Both the position numbers and the translations under genes were made by a program. The notes under the pieces are model-generated. The model was not told the DNA's origin, did no database searches, and was given only the letters and a program-made list of their open reading frames with translations. A stretch of DNA of 8,978 nt. Source: Methylococcaceae bacterium (GTDB taxonomy: Bacteria; Pseudomonadota; Gammaproteobacteria; Methylococcales; Methylomonadaceae). The stretch spans positions 1 to 8,978 of the forward strand of contig CANNLO010000184.1 of assembly GCA_947505055.1 (NCBI GenBank), read 5' to 3'. Positions 1 through 6,436 of the stretch are shown here, piece by piece. Each line of letters begins with the position of its first letter. The first letter of the stretch is position 1.

Positions 1-317
1 AGGGGGTTTTCTAAAGGATGATTTGCGTAAGAAAATACAATTGATGATTCATTAAATGCAAAAACATTCGATGGATTCATTTCAGAAAAACCTAGCAGAT
101 GACAGGCAATGTGGCAGCCATGGTTGCATGTTTGATTCTGCGTAACCTGATCAGGGGTATTTCGGTTTTGATGTGCCTTTTGCACTTCTTGATGAAGATA
201 GCCAGCATCTTCTTTGATTGTATCAGCCACAGCCTCTGGACTCATTGCCCACAGCGAAGCAAACGCCACAGAAAAAGCGAGAAATAAAGCTATTAATTTA
301 GTCTTAGTCTGACTCAT
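1..317 (-). CDS. Secreted Cys/His-rich small protein, 3' end beyond the window
   Basis: An open frame reads leftward from an ATG at 317 to the window edge without a stop, giving 105 residues. The N-terminus looks like a Sec signal peptide: basic residues (K5, K7), a hydrophobic core LIALFLAFSVAFASLWA at 8-24, and possible cleavage after A24 or after AVA at 30-32. The mature part has a dense metal-ligand-like cluster, CNHGCHIACH at 64-73, with three Cys and three His. Small periplasmic proteins with such clusters occur in heavy-metal efflux loci (CzcI-like), but I cannot establish that family here, and disulphide or haem roles are also possible. The start overlaps the end of the 57-codon ORF by 14 bases, which suggests translational coupling; there is no strong Shine-Dalgarno of its own. 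Coding status is likely; function is unknown. Confidence 0.7.
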   Translation of the reverse strand, partial: MSQTKTKLIALFLAFSVAFASLWAMSPEAVADTIKEDAGYLHQEVQKAHQNRNTPDQVTQNQTCNHGCHIACHLLGFSEMNPSNVFAFNESSIVFSYANHPLENP

Positions 318-477
318 TGGTAAAAATTATATCACAATAACTGACCGTACTAGTTTCAAAATCCTTAACGGGGTTTATATTCCGTTTCGTGCGTCGACCC
401 CTAAAAGAAATACCAGTAGATTCACCACTGGCAGCTTTAGAAAAGTCTAATCCCCATGTGCCTTCACCCACCATCAT
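304..477 (-). CDS. Small hypothetical protein, 57 aa, coupled to the ParA-like gene
   Basis: This frame starts at the ATG whose last bases form the TGA stop of the ParA-like gene (ATGA at 474-477), a classic translational coupling arrangement. It runs 57 codons to a TAA at 304-306, overlapping the first codons of the secreted-protein gene by 14 bases. Without it there would be a 156-base gap in an otherwise compact operon. The peptide has a basic stretch RGRRTKR at 26-32 and one Cys (C48), no signal peptide and no membrane segment. I do not recognise a family. It could be a nucleic-acid-binding accessory protein, or a chance ORF; the double overlap is the main evidence that it is real. Confidence 0.5.
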   Translation of the reverse strand: MMVGEGTWGLDFSKAASGESTGISFRGRRTKRNINPVKDFETSTVSYCDIIFTNESD

Positions 478-1250
478 TTCACCAGCGCCTGATACAACCT
501 TTCCACATCACCTTGCACCTGCCCTAACAGCGTTTTAACCACAATGCTGTGTTTCTGATTGAGAATGTCGCCTAATTTATTTTCTTTCAATAAACCAGCC
601 ATCACGCCCTTGTTGTCATAGATGGTCTTTAATTCCACCTCAATAATGTTGACCTGCTGATTTGAAGCAATAATTTCCATTAGCTCAACATACAAGTGGC
701 TCACTTCTGCATAGGTGCCAAGGTGCTTCATATAGCCAGTATTTTTCACCAGAATTAAATTGATAGGGTTGGTTAAAGTCACATCCGATATGGTGGCGTA
801 AATATCCTTAATTGACGTCATGGACTTGTCAGATACCACAGGAATAATCACATTCAGTTCAGCATCGTTATTTTCAAAAGCAGTGTAGAACAAATCTAAA
901 TCACCAAATATTCGCTGGGTTATATCAATAGACCTGGCAGGCAAGTCTAACAATACATAATCACAGTGGGTTTGAATGCTCTCTACAATAATGTCGTTGT
1001 CAGTTTCAATGTCAAACCTGTAGCACCCGTCTAGCGCATCATTAAGCCCAGTGAGATTGCCATGCTTGTCTTTTTTGCCATATTTTTTATACAAACTACG
1101 GTGGTCATTATCCCCGTCATATTTCGCTATTTTGAGACCCTTGCTTTCAAAGGCGTAGCAAATTTTATCTGCAATATCTGACTTGGTGGCTGAACCCTCA
1201 TTGGTGAGTAATATGTATATCTGCTTCCTCTTTAATGCTTCATTCATCAT
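474..1250 (-). CDS. ParA/TraL-like P-loop protein with degenerate Walker A
   Basis: This 258-residue protein has the layout of the SIMIBI (ParA/MinD/TraL) NTPases. A hydrophobic strand IYILLT (11-16) leads to NEGSATKS (17-24), where a ParA would have KGGxGK[S/T]. K23 and S24 are kept but the signature lysine and two glycines are replaced. YDGD (44-47) resembles the strand following helix 1 with its aspartates, YVLLDLPARS (98-107) is Walker B-like, and LILVKN (165-170) fits the late strand that usually ends in an asparagine. Such proteins act in plasmid partition or, as TraL, in conjugation. The altered P-loop means ATP hydrolysis is uncertain. An AGGAG lies at 1253-1257, only 2 bases from the first ATG but 5 from the second (1247), so the true start may be the second Met. 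It heads a three-gene operon. Confidence 0.6.
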   Translation of the reverse strand: MMNEALKRKQIYILLTNEGSATKSDIADKICYAFESKGLKIAKYDGDNDHRSLYKKYGKKDKHGNLTGLNDALDGCYRFDIETDNDIIVESIQTHCDYVLLDLPARSIDITQRIFGDLDLFYTAFENNDAELNVIIPVVSDKSMTSIKDIYATISDVTLTNPINLILVKNTGYMKHLGTYAEVSHLYVELMEIIASNQQVNIIEVELKTIYDNKGVMAGLLKENKLGDILNQKHSIVVKTLLGQVQGDVERLYQALVK

Positions 1251-1393
1251 GGCTCCTATTATTCAATCATACTGAGCCTAATAAAAATAATGGCAATGTA
1301 AAGGGTGGGTGGTGATTATTTTGATAAATATTGATGGATTAGGCAAATAAGCCAAGTCACTGGGGAATCGGCTGGCGCTCAACTCTGGTCAAT

Positions 1394-1403
1394 CGTTCTA
1401 CGC
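1394..1403 (+). repeat. GGTTCTACGC-type box, copy 1
   Basis: The sequence CGTTCTACGC differs from the consensus GGTTCTACGC at the first base. It is followed by a weaker inverted pair, CCTACG at 1407-1412 and CGTAGG at 1428-1433, which shares the CTACG core. Confidence 0.5.
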
Positions 1404-1468
1404 AATCCTACGGGTAAAATTTTAGTGCGTAGGGTCGTTAAGCCAAGTAAATTCAAGCCTGTCACTAA

Positions 1469-1484
1469 GGTTCTACGGTTCTAC
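1469..1484 (+). repeat. Tandem GGTTCTAC boxes, copies 2 and 3
   Basis: Two GGTTCTAC units lie head to tail with no spacer, at 1469-1476 and 1477-1484. They sit at the left edge of the AT-rich core, 75 bases after copy 1. Confidence 0.6.
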
Positions 1485-1518
1485 TCAATATTATTAAATA
1501 TAAATAAAGGTAGGTATA

Positions 1519-1547
1519 AGTAACCGTTACTAGCTAATAGTACTATT
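1519..1547. repeat. Two adjacent palindromes in the AT-rich core
   Basis: AGTAACCGTTACT at 1519-1531 is a palindrome with 6-base arms around one central base. AATAGTACTATT at 1536-1547 is a perfect 12-base palindrome. They lie four bases apart, between the box copies, and could be protein-binding sites or an unwinding/cruciform element. Confidence 0.5.
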
Positions 1548-1568
1548 TAGAATAAGTTTCAACATTTT

Positions 1569-1578
1569 GCGTAGAACC
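1569..1578 (-). repeat. GGTTCTACGC-type box, copy 4
   Basis: GCGTAGAACC is an exact complement of the consensus, in inverted orientation relative to copies 1-3, on the right side of the AT-rich core. Confidence 0.6.
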
Positions 1579-1618
1579 ATAAAACACCTCTGGATGGCTT
1601 ATAAACATTGGCTCTGAC

Positions 1619-1651
1619 GGTTCTACGGTGATTTTCGTGGTGCGTAGAACC
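1619..1651. repeat. Perfect 9-base inverted repeat built from two boxes
   Basis: GGTTCTACG (1619-1627) and CGTAGAACC (1643-1651) are perfectly complementary arms with a 15-base spacer. The structure ends 8 bases before the stop codon of the 247-residue gene, on its downstream side. It could form a hairpin in that gene's transcript, but no T-run follows on the minus strand, so a protein-binding site is favoured over a terminator. Confidence 0.6.
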
Positions 1652-1659
1652 AAAGTTCA

Positions 1660-2403
1660 TTATTCATCACCCTCAACAACGTCCCATTCAAGAGGACCTA
1701 TGCCACCGCCTAATTCACCCTTATAGTTAGTTAATGTTTTTACTGTTTTCTTGATAGATTTAACTCGCTTCATTTGCTCGGTGTTCAAAGATGCCAAGAA
1801 GTCCTTACCGATGTTCTTGAGAATTCTGTTTAATAAAAATAAGTCATTCATCTCCAAAATTTCATTCCAGCCCTCGGTTGAATCAAAGTCCTCATCTGAG
1901 AAGATTTCAAGCGCAAACTTGTCATAATCAGGCGAAAAAGATAAAAAATCTTCATCTAATATGACGCGAATACGTTCGTATTTTGTTGGGTCATTTGAGT
2001 GGCTATAGGCTTCCCCAACAGCTATGTGGTAGTTCATTACGGGTGAGTAAAAACAAACACCATGCACGCAATCTCCATTTTTGAAATGGTTGCAGGTTAA
2101 GATAGCTATATCGCGAAGAGTAATCAACACAAAGTCCAACTTATCAAATTGACGTGACAGCTCCTCTATGTAATCGGTTTTAGGCCACGCTCCCTGCCAG
2201 CCCCAATGAATCCAGTCAATATTAGCACCTACAACTAACTCACCCTTTGGTGGCACACCATCATCCCAAACCCTCATTGGATCATAATTAGCACCCCATA
2301 AGCCTTCTTGGTTTAATGTTGCTTCTTTATCCATTGACGCTAAAAAATCCTTAATGGAATCTTTATCGCCACACACTTCAAAATAATGTTCTAAATCTGA
2401 CAT
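1660..2403 (-). CDS. Hypothetical protein, 247 aa, possibly YubB/DUF1281-like
   Basis: I do not recognise this gene with certainty. It is an acidic soluble protein with no signal peptide or membrane segment. The N-terminus, FEVCGDKDSIKDFLASM at 8-24, followed by a Trp/Gly-rich stretch (WIHWGWQGAW at 64-73), recalls the ferredoxin-like YubB/DUF1281 domain found on plasmids, where a short strand with a conserved Cys-Gly precedes a helix and an NWG-type motif. That match is by eye and weak. Three Cys lie in the middle (C104, C112, C117). The start at 2403 has only a modest GGAAA-like ribosome site. The gene is separated from the helicase operon by a terminator, and box-type sequences lie both up- and downstream, suggesting its own regulated transcript. 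Confidence 0.7.
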   Translation of the reverse strand: MSDLEHYFEVCGDKDSIKDFLASMDKEATLNQEGLWGANYDPMRVWDDGVPPKGELVVGANIDWIHWGWQGAWPKTDYIEELSRQFDKLDFVLITLRDIAILTCNHFKNGDCVHGVCFYSPVMNYHIAVGEAYSHSNDPTKYERIRVILDEDFLSFSPDYDKFALEIFSDEDFDSTEGWNEILEMNDLFLLNRILKNIGKDFLASLNTEQMKRVKSIKKTVKTLTNYKGELGGGIGPLEWDVVEGDE

Positions 2404-2450
2404 TGATATTTTCCATTTTATAATTTTAGTTAATCAAAGGGTGCTTGAAT

Positions 2451-2460
2451 GCATAGAACC
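2451..2460 (-). repeat. GGTTCTACGC-type box upstream of the 247-aa gene
   Basis: GCATAGAACC differs from the complement of the consensus by one base. It lies 48 bases before the start codon at 2403, in the position expected for an operator, and shares the orientation of copy 4. Its presence outside the main cluster argues that the box binds a regulator or initiator with more than one target. Confidence 0.45.
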
Positions 2461-2479
2461 TTGAGCTATTGGTAAGATA

Positions 2480-2497
2480 AAGAGCCTTTCGGCTCTT
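2480..2497 (-). terminator. Hairpin terminator of the helicase-DUF4116 operon
   Basis: Read on the minus strand this is AAGAGCC-GAAA-GGCTCTT, a perfect 7-base stem with a GNRA tetraloop, followed by TATCTT. It lies 13 bases past the DUF4116 stop codon. The T-run is short, but position and stem quality fit a Rho-independent terminator. Confidence 0.75.
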
Positions 2498-2510
2498 CCT
2501 TGTGGATGTG

Positions 2511-3695
2511 TCAAATTTTACCCCCTGATTTTTTTGAGTCATTAGCCATTTGTGTTGGTGTGAGTGGAGGCACATCAAGCTTGGACATAAGATTATCAGC
2601 ACGTAATTTGGCTGTAAAAAATATCACTGGGTCCATGCTCCCAACCATACCTTTAAGTCTTTGACTCGCAGATTTCAACGCATTCACGTTTTTTTTAATT
2701 GCGGCCAAAACAACTTCTTCGTCATCTCTTAACCTATCTGATGCATAATGCAGTGCAGAGCTATATTGAGACGATGCTGAGTTTATAGCCGACAGCATGA
2801 AGTTTTTATCGTCCCGTAAAATGTCTGAGGCATATTGAAGGACTCCAACATCGCGCTCCGCCGCGACTAGAGCAATCTTTGCGTTATTTCTCAAATTTTC
2901 AGAAGCGTATTTAAACGAGTCGTAATTGGATTCCACTGCGGCTAACACGACGTCTTCATCAGCTCTTAAGCTCTCGGAGATAAACTCTAAGGAGGATTCA
3001 TATTGAGCCATTGCGGATAAGACGATTTCTTTATTGCCTCTTAATCGTTCTGAGGCATAATTTAGGTTCCAATGGTTTTGCTGAACGGCAACCAATGTAA
3101 TGGCATCATGATTCCTGAGTCTTTCCGACAAAAATTCAAAATTCCCACTTACCCTTGTCACAGCTTCTAATGCCAATGCTTCATTATCTCTTAGGCTCTC
3201 AGACACATATCTTAGAATGCATTTGTATTCATGATTATTCTTAAAATTGAGATTATGATGCTGGTTAGATTTAACAGCACTCATCACTAGGTCATAGTCA
3301 CCATTTAAAGCATCTGAAGCGAACGCCAACGCGCCGCTAAAAGTTTTGACAGAGGTGGCAACAATATCCGCATTATTTCTTAATCGGTCTGAGGCGAAGC
3401 CGAGGGCTTCACCATGTTTCTCAACGGCAGCCAAAACAATAGATTCATTGTCCCTTAATAGATCAGATGCATATTTCAGAGCAATTGGGTGATGCGAAAC
3501 TGCCTGCAACATAAATTCATGGTCGCCTTTTAATTCGTCGACTACATGCTTTAATGCATCAGCATTGCACTTTACGGCAAGCATCGCTATTTCCCTGTCG
3601 CTTGCATAAGCCTTCTGATTGGTGAATTTCACAAGTCCAATCTCACCTTTTTTCAAAATAGCTCTTCTTACACTTTCAAATTTCTTGTCGGTCAT
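2511..3695 (-). CDS. DUF4116 repeat protein, twelve 25-residue units
   Basis: Nearly the whole protein is a tandem repeat with the pattern ALxYASExLRxNxEIVLAAVxxN, matching the DUF4116 family, whose function is unknown. Counting from the first ATG at 3701, the conserved acidic residue of the ASD/ASE motif falls at 55, 80, 105, 130, 168, 193, 218, 243, 268, 293 and 322, with Q347 last. That is a strict 25-residue period broken by 13 extra residues between units 4 and 5 and 4 between units 10 and 11. An alpha-helical solenoid used for protein binding is likely (inference). AAGGGG at 3703-3708 sits 1 base from the first ATG but 7 from the third codon, so the start is placed at 3695. It is 33 bases downstream of the helicase gene and ends before the terminator at 2480-2497. 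Confidence 0.85.
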   Translation of the reverse strand: MTDKKFESVRRAILKKGEIGLVKFTNQKAYASDREIAMLAVKCNADALKHVVDELKGDHEFMLQAVSHHPIALKYASDLLRDNESIVLAAVEKHGEALGFASDRLRNNADIVATSVKTFSGALAFASDALNGDYDLVMSAVKSNQHHNLNFKNNHEYKCILRYVSESLRDNEALALEAVTRVSGNFEFLSERLRNHDAITLVAVQQNHWNLNYASERLRGNKEIVLSAMAQYESSLEFISESLRADEDVVLAAVESNYDSFKYASENLRNNAKIALVAAERDVGVLQYASDILRDDKNFMLSAINSASSQYSSALHYASDRLRDDEEVVLAAIKKNVNALKSASQRLKGMVGSMDPVIFFTAKLRADNLMSKLDVPPLTPTQMANDSKKSGGKI

Positions 3696-3702
3696 GCTCA
3701 TT

Positions 3703-3708
3703 CCCCTT
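3703..3708 (-). promoter_or_regulatory. Ribosome binding site that decides the DUF4116 start
   Basis: AAGGGG on the minus strand is 7 bases before the ATG at 3695 and only 1 base before the ATG at 3701. The spacing favours the internal Met. Confidence 0.65.
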
Positions 3709-3728
3709 ATTTAGTTAATTTTTAATGC

Positions 3729-5252
3729 TTATGCCTGTTTAAACAAACTCACCACAACATCGTTTTCGTCCACCTCAACCACATGGTCTGATTCTTCGTT
3801 GTATCCAAAGAACACCAGCTCAGGTGGGACATTTAATAAAAGCTCGGCAAATCGCTTCATGCCTTCTTTTCTGGAATTCAGTTGGTAATAATAGCCTAGC
3901 GTCTTATGTTTCCAGTTACTGCGCCAGTTTTTGTTGTCCTGTTTTTCGAAGCCGAAAGCTAGGCTGATTGTTTTACCGAAATCAGTCAGTGATGATGGAA
4001 ATCTAATTTTTTGGCTGTCACACCAGTTGAGATAGTCTTGATATAGGTGATTGCGGAACCAGCGGATTGCACCCGTGGCATTAAGTGTCACCTCTGTTCC
4101 AGATTCCAAGTTAATGTTCTTTCCCAACAAATCAATGATGAATTTGTTAGTAGGTGATAAGCTGCGGATCATTAAATCAACACGAGCATGTGTGACTGGG
4201 AAATTGCGGGGGTTGAATTCGCTAATATCTCGGCTTGTTAGCTCAAACATAAGGGCTTCAATGCCACCTGATGTAAGCCATTGGTTGTAGGTGCTAAAGA
4301 ACTGCCCTGGCTCTGTTTGACCTTTATATCTCGCATCACAATCCACCACAAAAAATCTTCTATCACCTTCACCGACTGGAATTACCCAGTCTTCATTGGA
4401 TGCGACAAATAATCGCTTGTAATTTCTCACCTGAATGGCGGTGCGGTTTTTATCGTTAATCATGACATACGGTTCCGTAATCATGGCTTTAAGTGTGCCT
4501 TCGGCTGATTTGTCCCCGCCCCATATGGCCTCATCGGCAAACACAATATAAGCATCAAGTAGGTGGCCATTAAAATTTCCGACTAAGGCATAACTGGAAG
4601 AGAGGTGTTTGTAGTTGTCGGTTAAGTAGGACAAAGTTTTCATGAGCGTGCCCTTTCCACAACCTTGGGGACCTCGCAAAATAATTGCCGTCTCTGGGAT
4701 AGAAAATGCCTGTTGCACCAAATGTGCGAGGAAGTTCATCATATAGTCGATAGATTTGGCATCATCACAACATAAGGCTGCTATTAACTGATTGAACGGG
4801 GTTATATCGCCTTGTTTCGGCGTGACTCTAAAACCACTCCATAGATTCCAGTATTTGTTGCTGATGTTGGCTGACGGTGACGGGTCAAATATGATGCCTT
4901 CATAGCGGGTCGTGTCTTTGCTCTCAATGAACAATTTTGATATCAGAACCTTCTTGGGTTCAGCTTTACCCTTTGCAGGCAAATAGTGAAATTTGTGTGC
5001 ATGAAAGGTGTGGAAGTCGGGGATATTCTGGAATTCCAATACATCCTGCTCACGGTCTTTCCAACAAACATAGGTTTTGCCTGAACGATTGATGATGGAA
5101 TATTTTGCTTGGAATGCCTTCAAGTCCTTGTAGATGGCTATCTCTAATGTCGTATTGGCATGGAGTAGTTCAAATGGATTGAAAGTCTCTGAGTTAATCT
5201 CAGTATTTTGGTCAGCCGTGCGCGTAGCGCTGATGTTTAGCTCTTTTTTCAT
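3729..5252 (-). CDS. SF3 / P4-type replicative helicase (DUF5906-like)
   Basis: This is a superfamily 3 DNA helicase of the phage/plasmid primase-helicase group. Visible motifs in order are YWNLWSGF (134-141), typical of the domain just before the ATPase; Walker A GPQGCGKGT (194-202); Walker B IVFADEA (236-242); motif C/sensor LFVASNED (281-288); and the arginine finger region GDRRFF (296-301). SF3 enzymes form hexamers that unwind an origin and drive replication of phages, satellites and plasmids. At 507 residues it lacks the N-terminal primase catalytic domain and zinc finger of P4 alpha-type proteins, so a primase must be supplied by the host or elsewhere on the element. AAGGA at 5260-5264 is 7 bases from the ATG, supporting this start. 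It is first in an operon with the DUF4116 gene. Confidence 0.9.
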   Translation of the reverse strand: MKKELNISATRTADQNTEINSETFNPFELLHANTTLEIAIYKDLKAFQAKYSIINRSGKTYVCWKDREQDVLEFQNIPDFHTFHAHKFHYLPAKGKAEPKKVLISKLFIESKDTTRYEGIIFDPSPSANISNKYWNLWSGFRVTPKQGDITPFNQLIAALCCDDAKSIDYMMNFLAHLVQQAFSIPETAIILRGPQGCGKGTLMKTLSYLTDNYKHLSSSYALVGNFNGHLLDAYIVFADEAIWGGDKSAEGTLKAMITEPYVMINDKNRTAIQVRNYKRLFVASNEDWVIPVGEGDRRFFVVDCDARYKGQTEPGQFFSTYNQWLTSGGIEALMFELTSRDISEFNPRNFPVTHARVDLMIRSLSPTNKFIIDLLGKNINLESGTEVTLNATGAIRWFRNHLYQDYLNWCDSQKIRFPSSLTDFGKTISLAFGFEKQDNKNWRSNWKHKTLGYYYQLNSRKEGMKRFAELLLNVPPELVFFGYNEESDHVVEVDENDVVVSLFKQA

Positions 5253-5302
5253 AAAATAGTCCTTCTATTCTTGTATGGGCTTCCTTTCATACGTTTTCAT
5301 TG

Positions 5303-5322
5303 CAACTCAAAATATTGAGCTG
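5303..5322 (-). repeat. Short hairpin in the helicase leader
   Basis: On the minus strand CAGCTCAA-TATT-TTGAGTTG can form an 8-base stem with one G-T pair, about 50 bases upstream of the helicase start. There is no T-run, so it is more likely an operator or leader structure than a terminator of the acetyltransferase gene. Support is structural only. Confidence 0.35.
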
Positions 5323-5402
5323 GGAAACAAGCCTTGAACTATTAAGCCAACGGAATTGCTAGCTTATGCTCTACGGCATCGATAATTTTTTACTCCTACT
5401 GC

Positions 5403-6014
5403 TTAATGCACCACTGCGTTTTCTGTAGTGAGTGCCATGTACAAATCTTGTGCAAGCTGCTCATCTATCAACAAAGACTCCTCTATTTGAGGCTTATGAA
5501 AAAAATCATCATGCACCAAATAAATTAAGGCTCCATTTACTTCACCGCTACAAAATCCAAGTGTTTTATAGTAATGAACATTAAGTTCAGCTCTTTCAAT
5601 CTCCAATAAAATGGCTATCACATTGTAATTTTCGATTGCCAACTTTAATGCTTCACGAAACACTCCTTTTCCACGATAAGCAGCCTTAACAAATGCTTCG
5701 CTAACACAGTAAGCAGATTCATAAGGTGTTTCTGTTAATCTCATATAACCTACTTCTTTTTTACCTACACGAATAACTATAAAAATAGCATTCAATCTAA
5801 GTGAACGAAGATCATGGTGATCGATAGCACCGTCATAGTGTTGTAAAAATAAATTATTCCATTTCTTTTGTTCTGCATGTTTAGTAATCACTTTTAAAGT
5901 AATCTTGGAATCATCATTTCCTCCAATTCCATTTAACGATTTAACTGATGGAATCATACTTTCTAAATATGATAGTGATTTCTTAATCATGTAATCTGGT
6001 AGTTGTGTGTTCAT
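5403..6014 (-). CDS. GNAT-family N-acetyltransferase
   Basis: This 203-residue protein has the GNAT fold signature. Strands around 75-93 (AIFIVIRVGKKEVGYMRL) and 101-110 lead to the acetyl-CoA pyrophosphate loop YRGKGVF (113-119), followed by helix REALKLAIENY (120-130), and then NVHYYKTLGF (145-154), the usual late helix with the Tyr-containing GF ending. It transfers an acetyl group from acetyl-CoA to an unknown amine. AGGAG at 6022-6026 lies 7 bases from the ATG at 6014; an in-frame ATG at 6053 would overlap the upstream gene and has no such site, so 6014 is chosen. The C-terminal 30 or so residues extend past the fold and are acidic. Placed just after a 66-codon gene, it could be the toxin of a GNAT-type toxin-antitoxin pair, but the substrate is not predictable. 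Confidence 0.8.
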   Translation of the reverse strand: MNTQLPDYMIKKSLSYLESMIPSVKSLNGIGGNDDSKITLKVITKHAEQKKWNNLFLQHYDGAIDHHDLRSLRLNAIFIVIRVGKKEVGYMRLTETPYESAYCVSEAFVKAAYRGKGVFREALKLAIENYNVIAILLEIERAELNVHYYKTLGFCSGEVNGALIYLVHDDFFHKPQIEESLLIDEQLAQDLYMALTTENAVVH

Positions 6015-6021
6015 TTTATTT

Positions 6022-6026
6022 CTCCT
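6022..6026 (-). promoter_or_regulatory. Ribosome binding site that decides the GNAT start
   Basis: AGGAG on the minus strand sits 7 bases before the ATG at 6014 and downstream of the alternative ATG at 6053, so it fixes the start at 6014. Confidence 0.75.
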
Positions 6027-6043
6027 GTTTATTGATAATGTTG

Positions 6044-6244
6044 TTAATGCCAATGGCTATCTCTATATTCCTGACTCTCAGCTATTTCGAAAAAATTCTT
6101 ATAGTCGCCTGAATTTTCAAGCTCTTCAAATTTATCTATTTCGTCAAATTCATCATTAGTATAATAAAAGTCACGACCTTCATTAATGCAGGCATTACTT
6201 ATTGCGCCGACATTATTATTTACTTTAGTTTTATTTTTATTCAT
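6044..6244 (-). CDS. Small acidic hypothetical protein, 66 aa
   Basis: AAGGAA at 6251-6256 is 6 bases from the ATG at 6244, and the stop lies 29 bases before the acetyltransferase start, so the two are almost certainly co-transcribed. The N-terminal 20 residues are polar with Lys and Asn; the middle and C-terminal parts are strongly acidic (NDEFDEIDKFEELENSGDY at 30-48) with scattered aromatics. No ribbon-helix-helix pattern of the usual GNAT antitoxins is seen and I recognise no family. An acidic small partner upstream of an enzyme fits an antitoxin-like or DNA-mimic role, but that is inference from size, charge and order only. It is the first gene leftward from the palindromic box array. 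Confidence 0.65.
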   Translation of the reverse strand: MNKNKTKVNNNVGAISNACINEGRDFYYTNDEFDEIDKFEELENSGDYKNFFEIAESQEYRDSHWH

Positions 6245-6325
6245 TTCAATTTCCTTTATTTAACAAGTTGTTTATAAGTTATTTTTTTGTAAAACTTTAT
6301 TGTAACATTTCATTTATTTTTAATA

Positions 6326-6353
6326 TGTGTAGTGATTTTGACTTTCCTACACA
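6326..6353. repeat. Palindromic box 1
   Basis: The left arm is TGTGTAGT and the right arm CCTACACA, separated by 12 bases beginning GATTTTG. Seven of eight arm positions are complementary. It is nearest to the 66-aa gene, about 80 bases upstream of its start. Confidence 0.75.
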
Positions 6354-6436
6354 ATAATTAGAACTCCTTACTCTTCAATTCGCCTATTAATATTGCGTCT
6401 TAAAACAAAATTTTATCATTTCCATATTATTTTATC

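Larger units (their letters stand above)
1251..1659. other. Non-coding region with repeated GGTTCTACGC boxes; candidate origin or operator
   Basis: No convincing gene is seen in these 409 bases. The boxes are CGTTCTACGC at 1394-1403, tandem GGTTCTAC copies at 1469-1484, GCGTAGAACC at 1569-1578, GGTTCTACG at 1619-1627 and GCGTAGAACC at 1642-1651. The middle, about 1485-1560, is very AT-rich and holds two palindromes. Iteron-like boxes in both orientations around AT-rich DNA are the layout of P4-type and plasmid origins, and an SF3 helicase is encoded nearby. A multi-site operator for the flanking genes is the main alternative. Function is inferred; the repeats are seen directly. Confidence 0.5.

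Noticed and set aside
99..287. A 62-codon plus-strand reading frame
   Set aside because: It lies opposite the secreted-protein frame, whose signal peptide, Cys/His cluster and operon overlaps make the minus strand the coding one; the plus frame has no ribosome site or recognisable features.
326..331. A TATAAT sequence on the minus strand just before the secreted-protein ATG as a -10 promoter element
   Set aside because: No matching -35 is seen at 16-18 bases, and the position would put the transcript start almost on the start codon; it lies inside the 57-codon frame and may be chance.
1619..1651. The 9-base inverted repeat as a Rho-independent terminator
   Set aside because: The spacer is 15 bases and no T-run follows on either strand; both arms are copies of the repeated box, so a binding site fits better.
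2700..3560. Regular 75-base similarity across this stretch as a DNA tandem repeat or CRISPR-like array
   Set aside because: The period equals 25 codons and similarity is at protein level (DUF4116 units); the DNA copies are too diverged and there are no identical repeats with unique spacers.
4051..4290. A 79-codon plus-strand frame inside the helicase gene
   Set aside because: The helicase frame has all SF3 motifs and covers this stretch; the opposite frame is a shadow.
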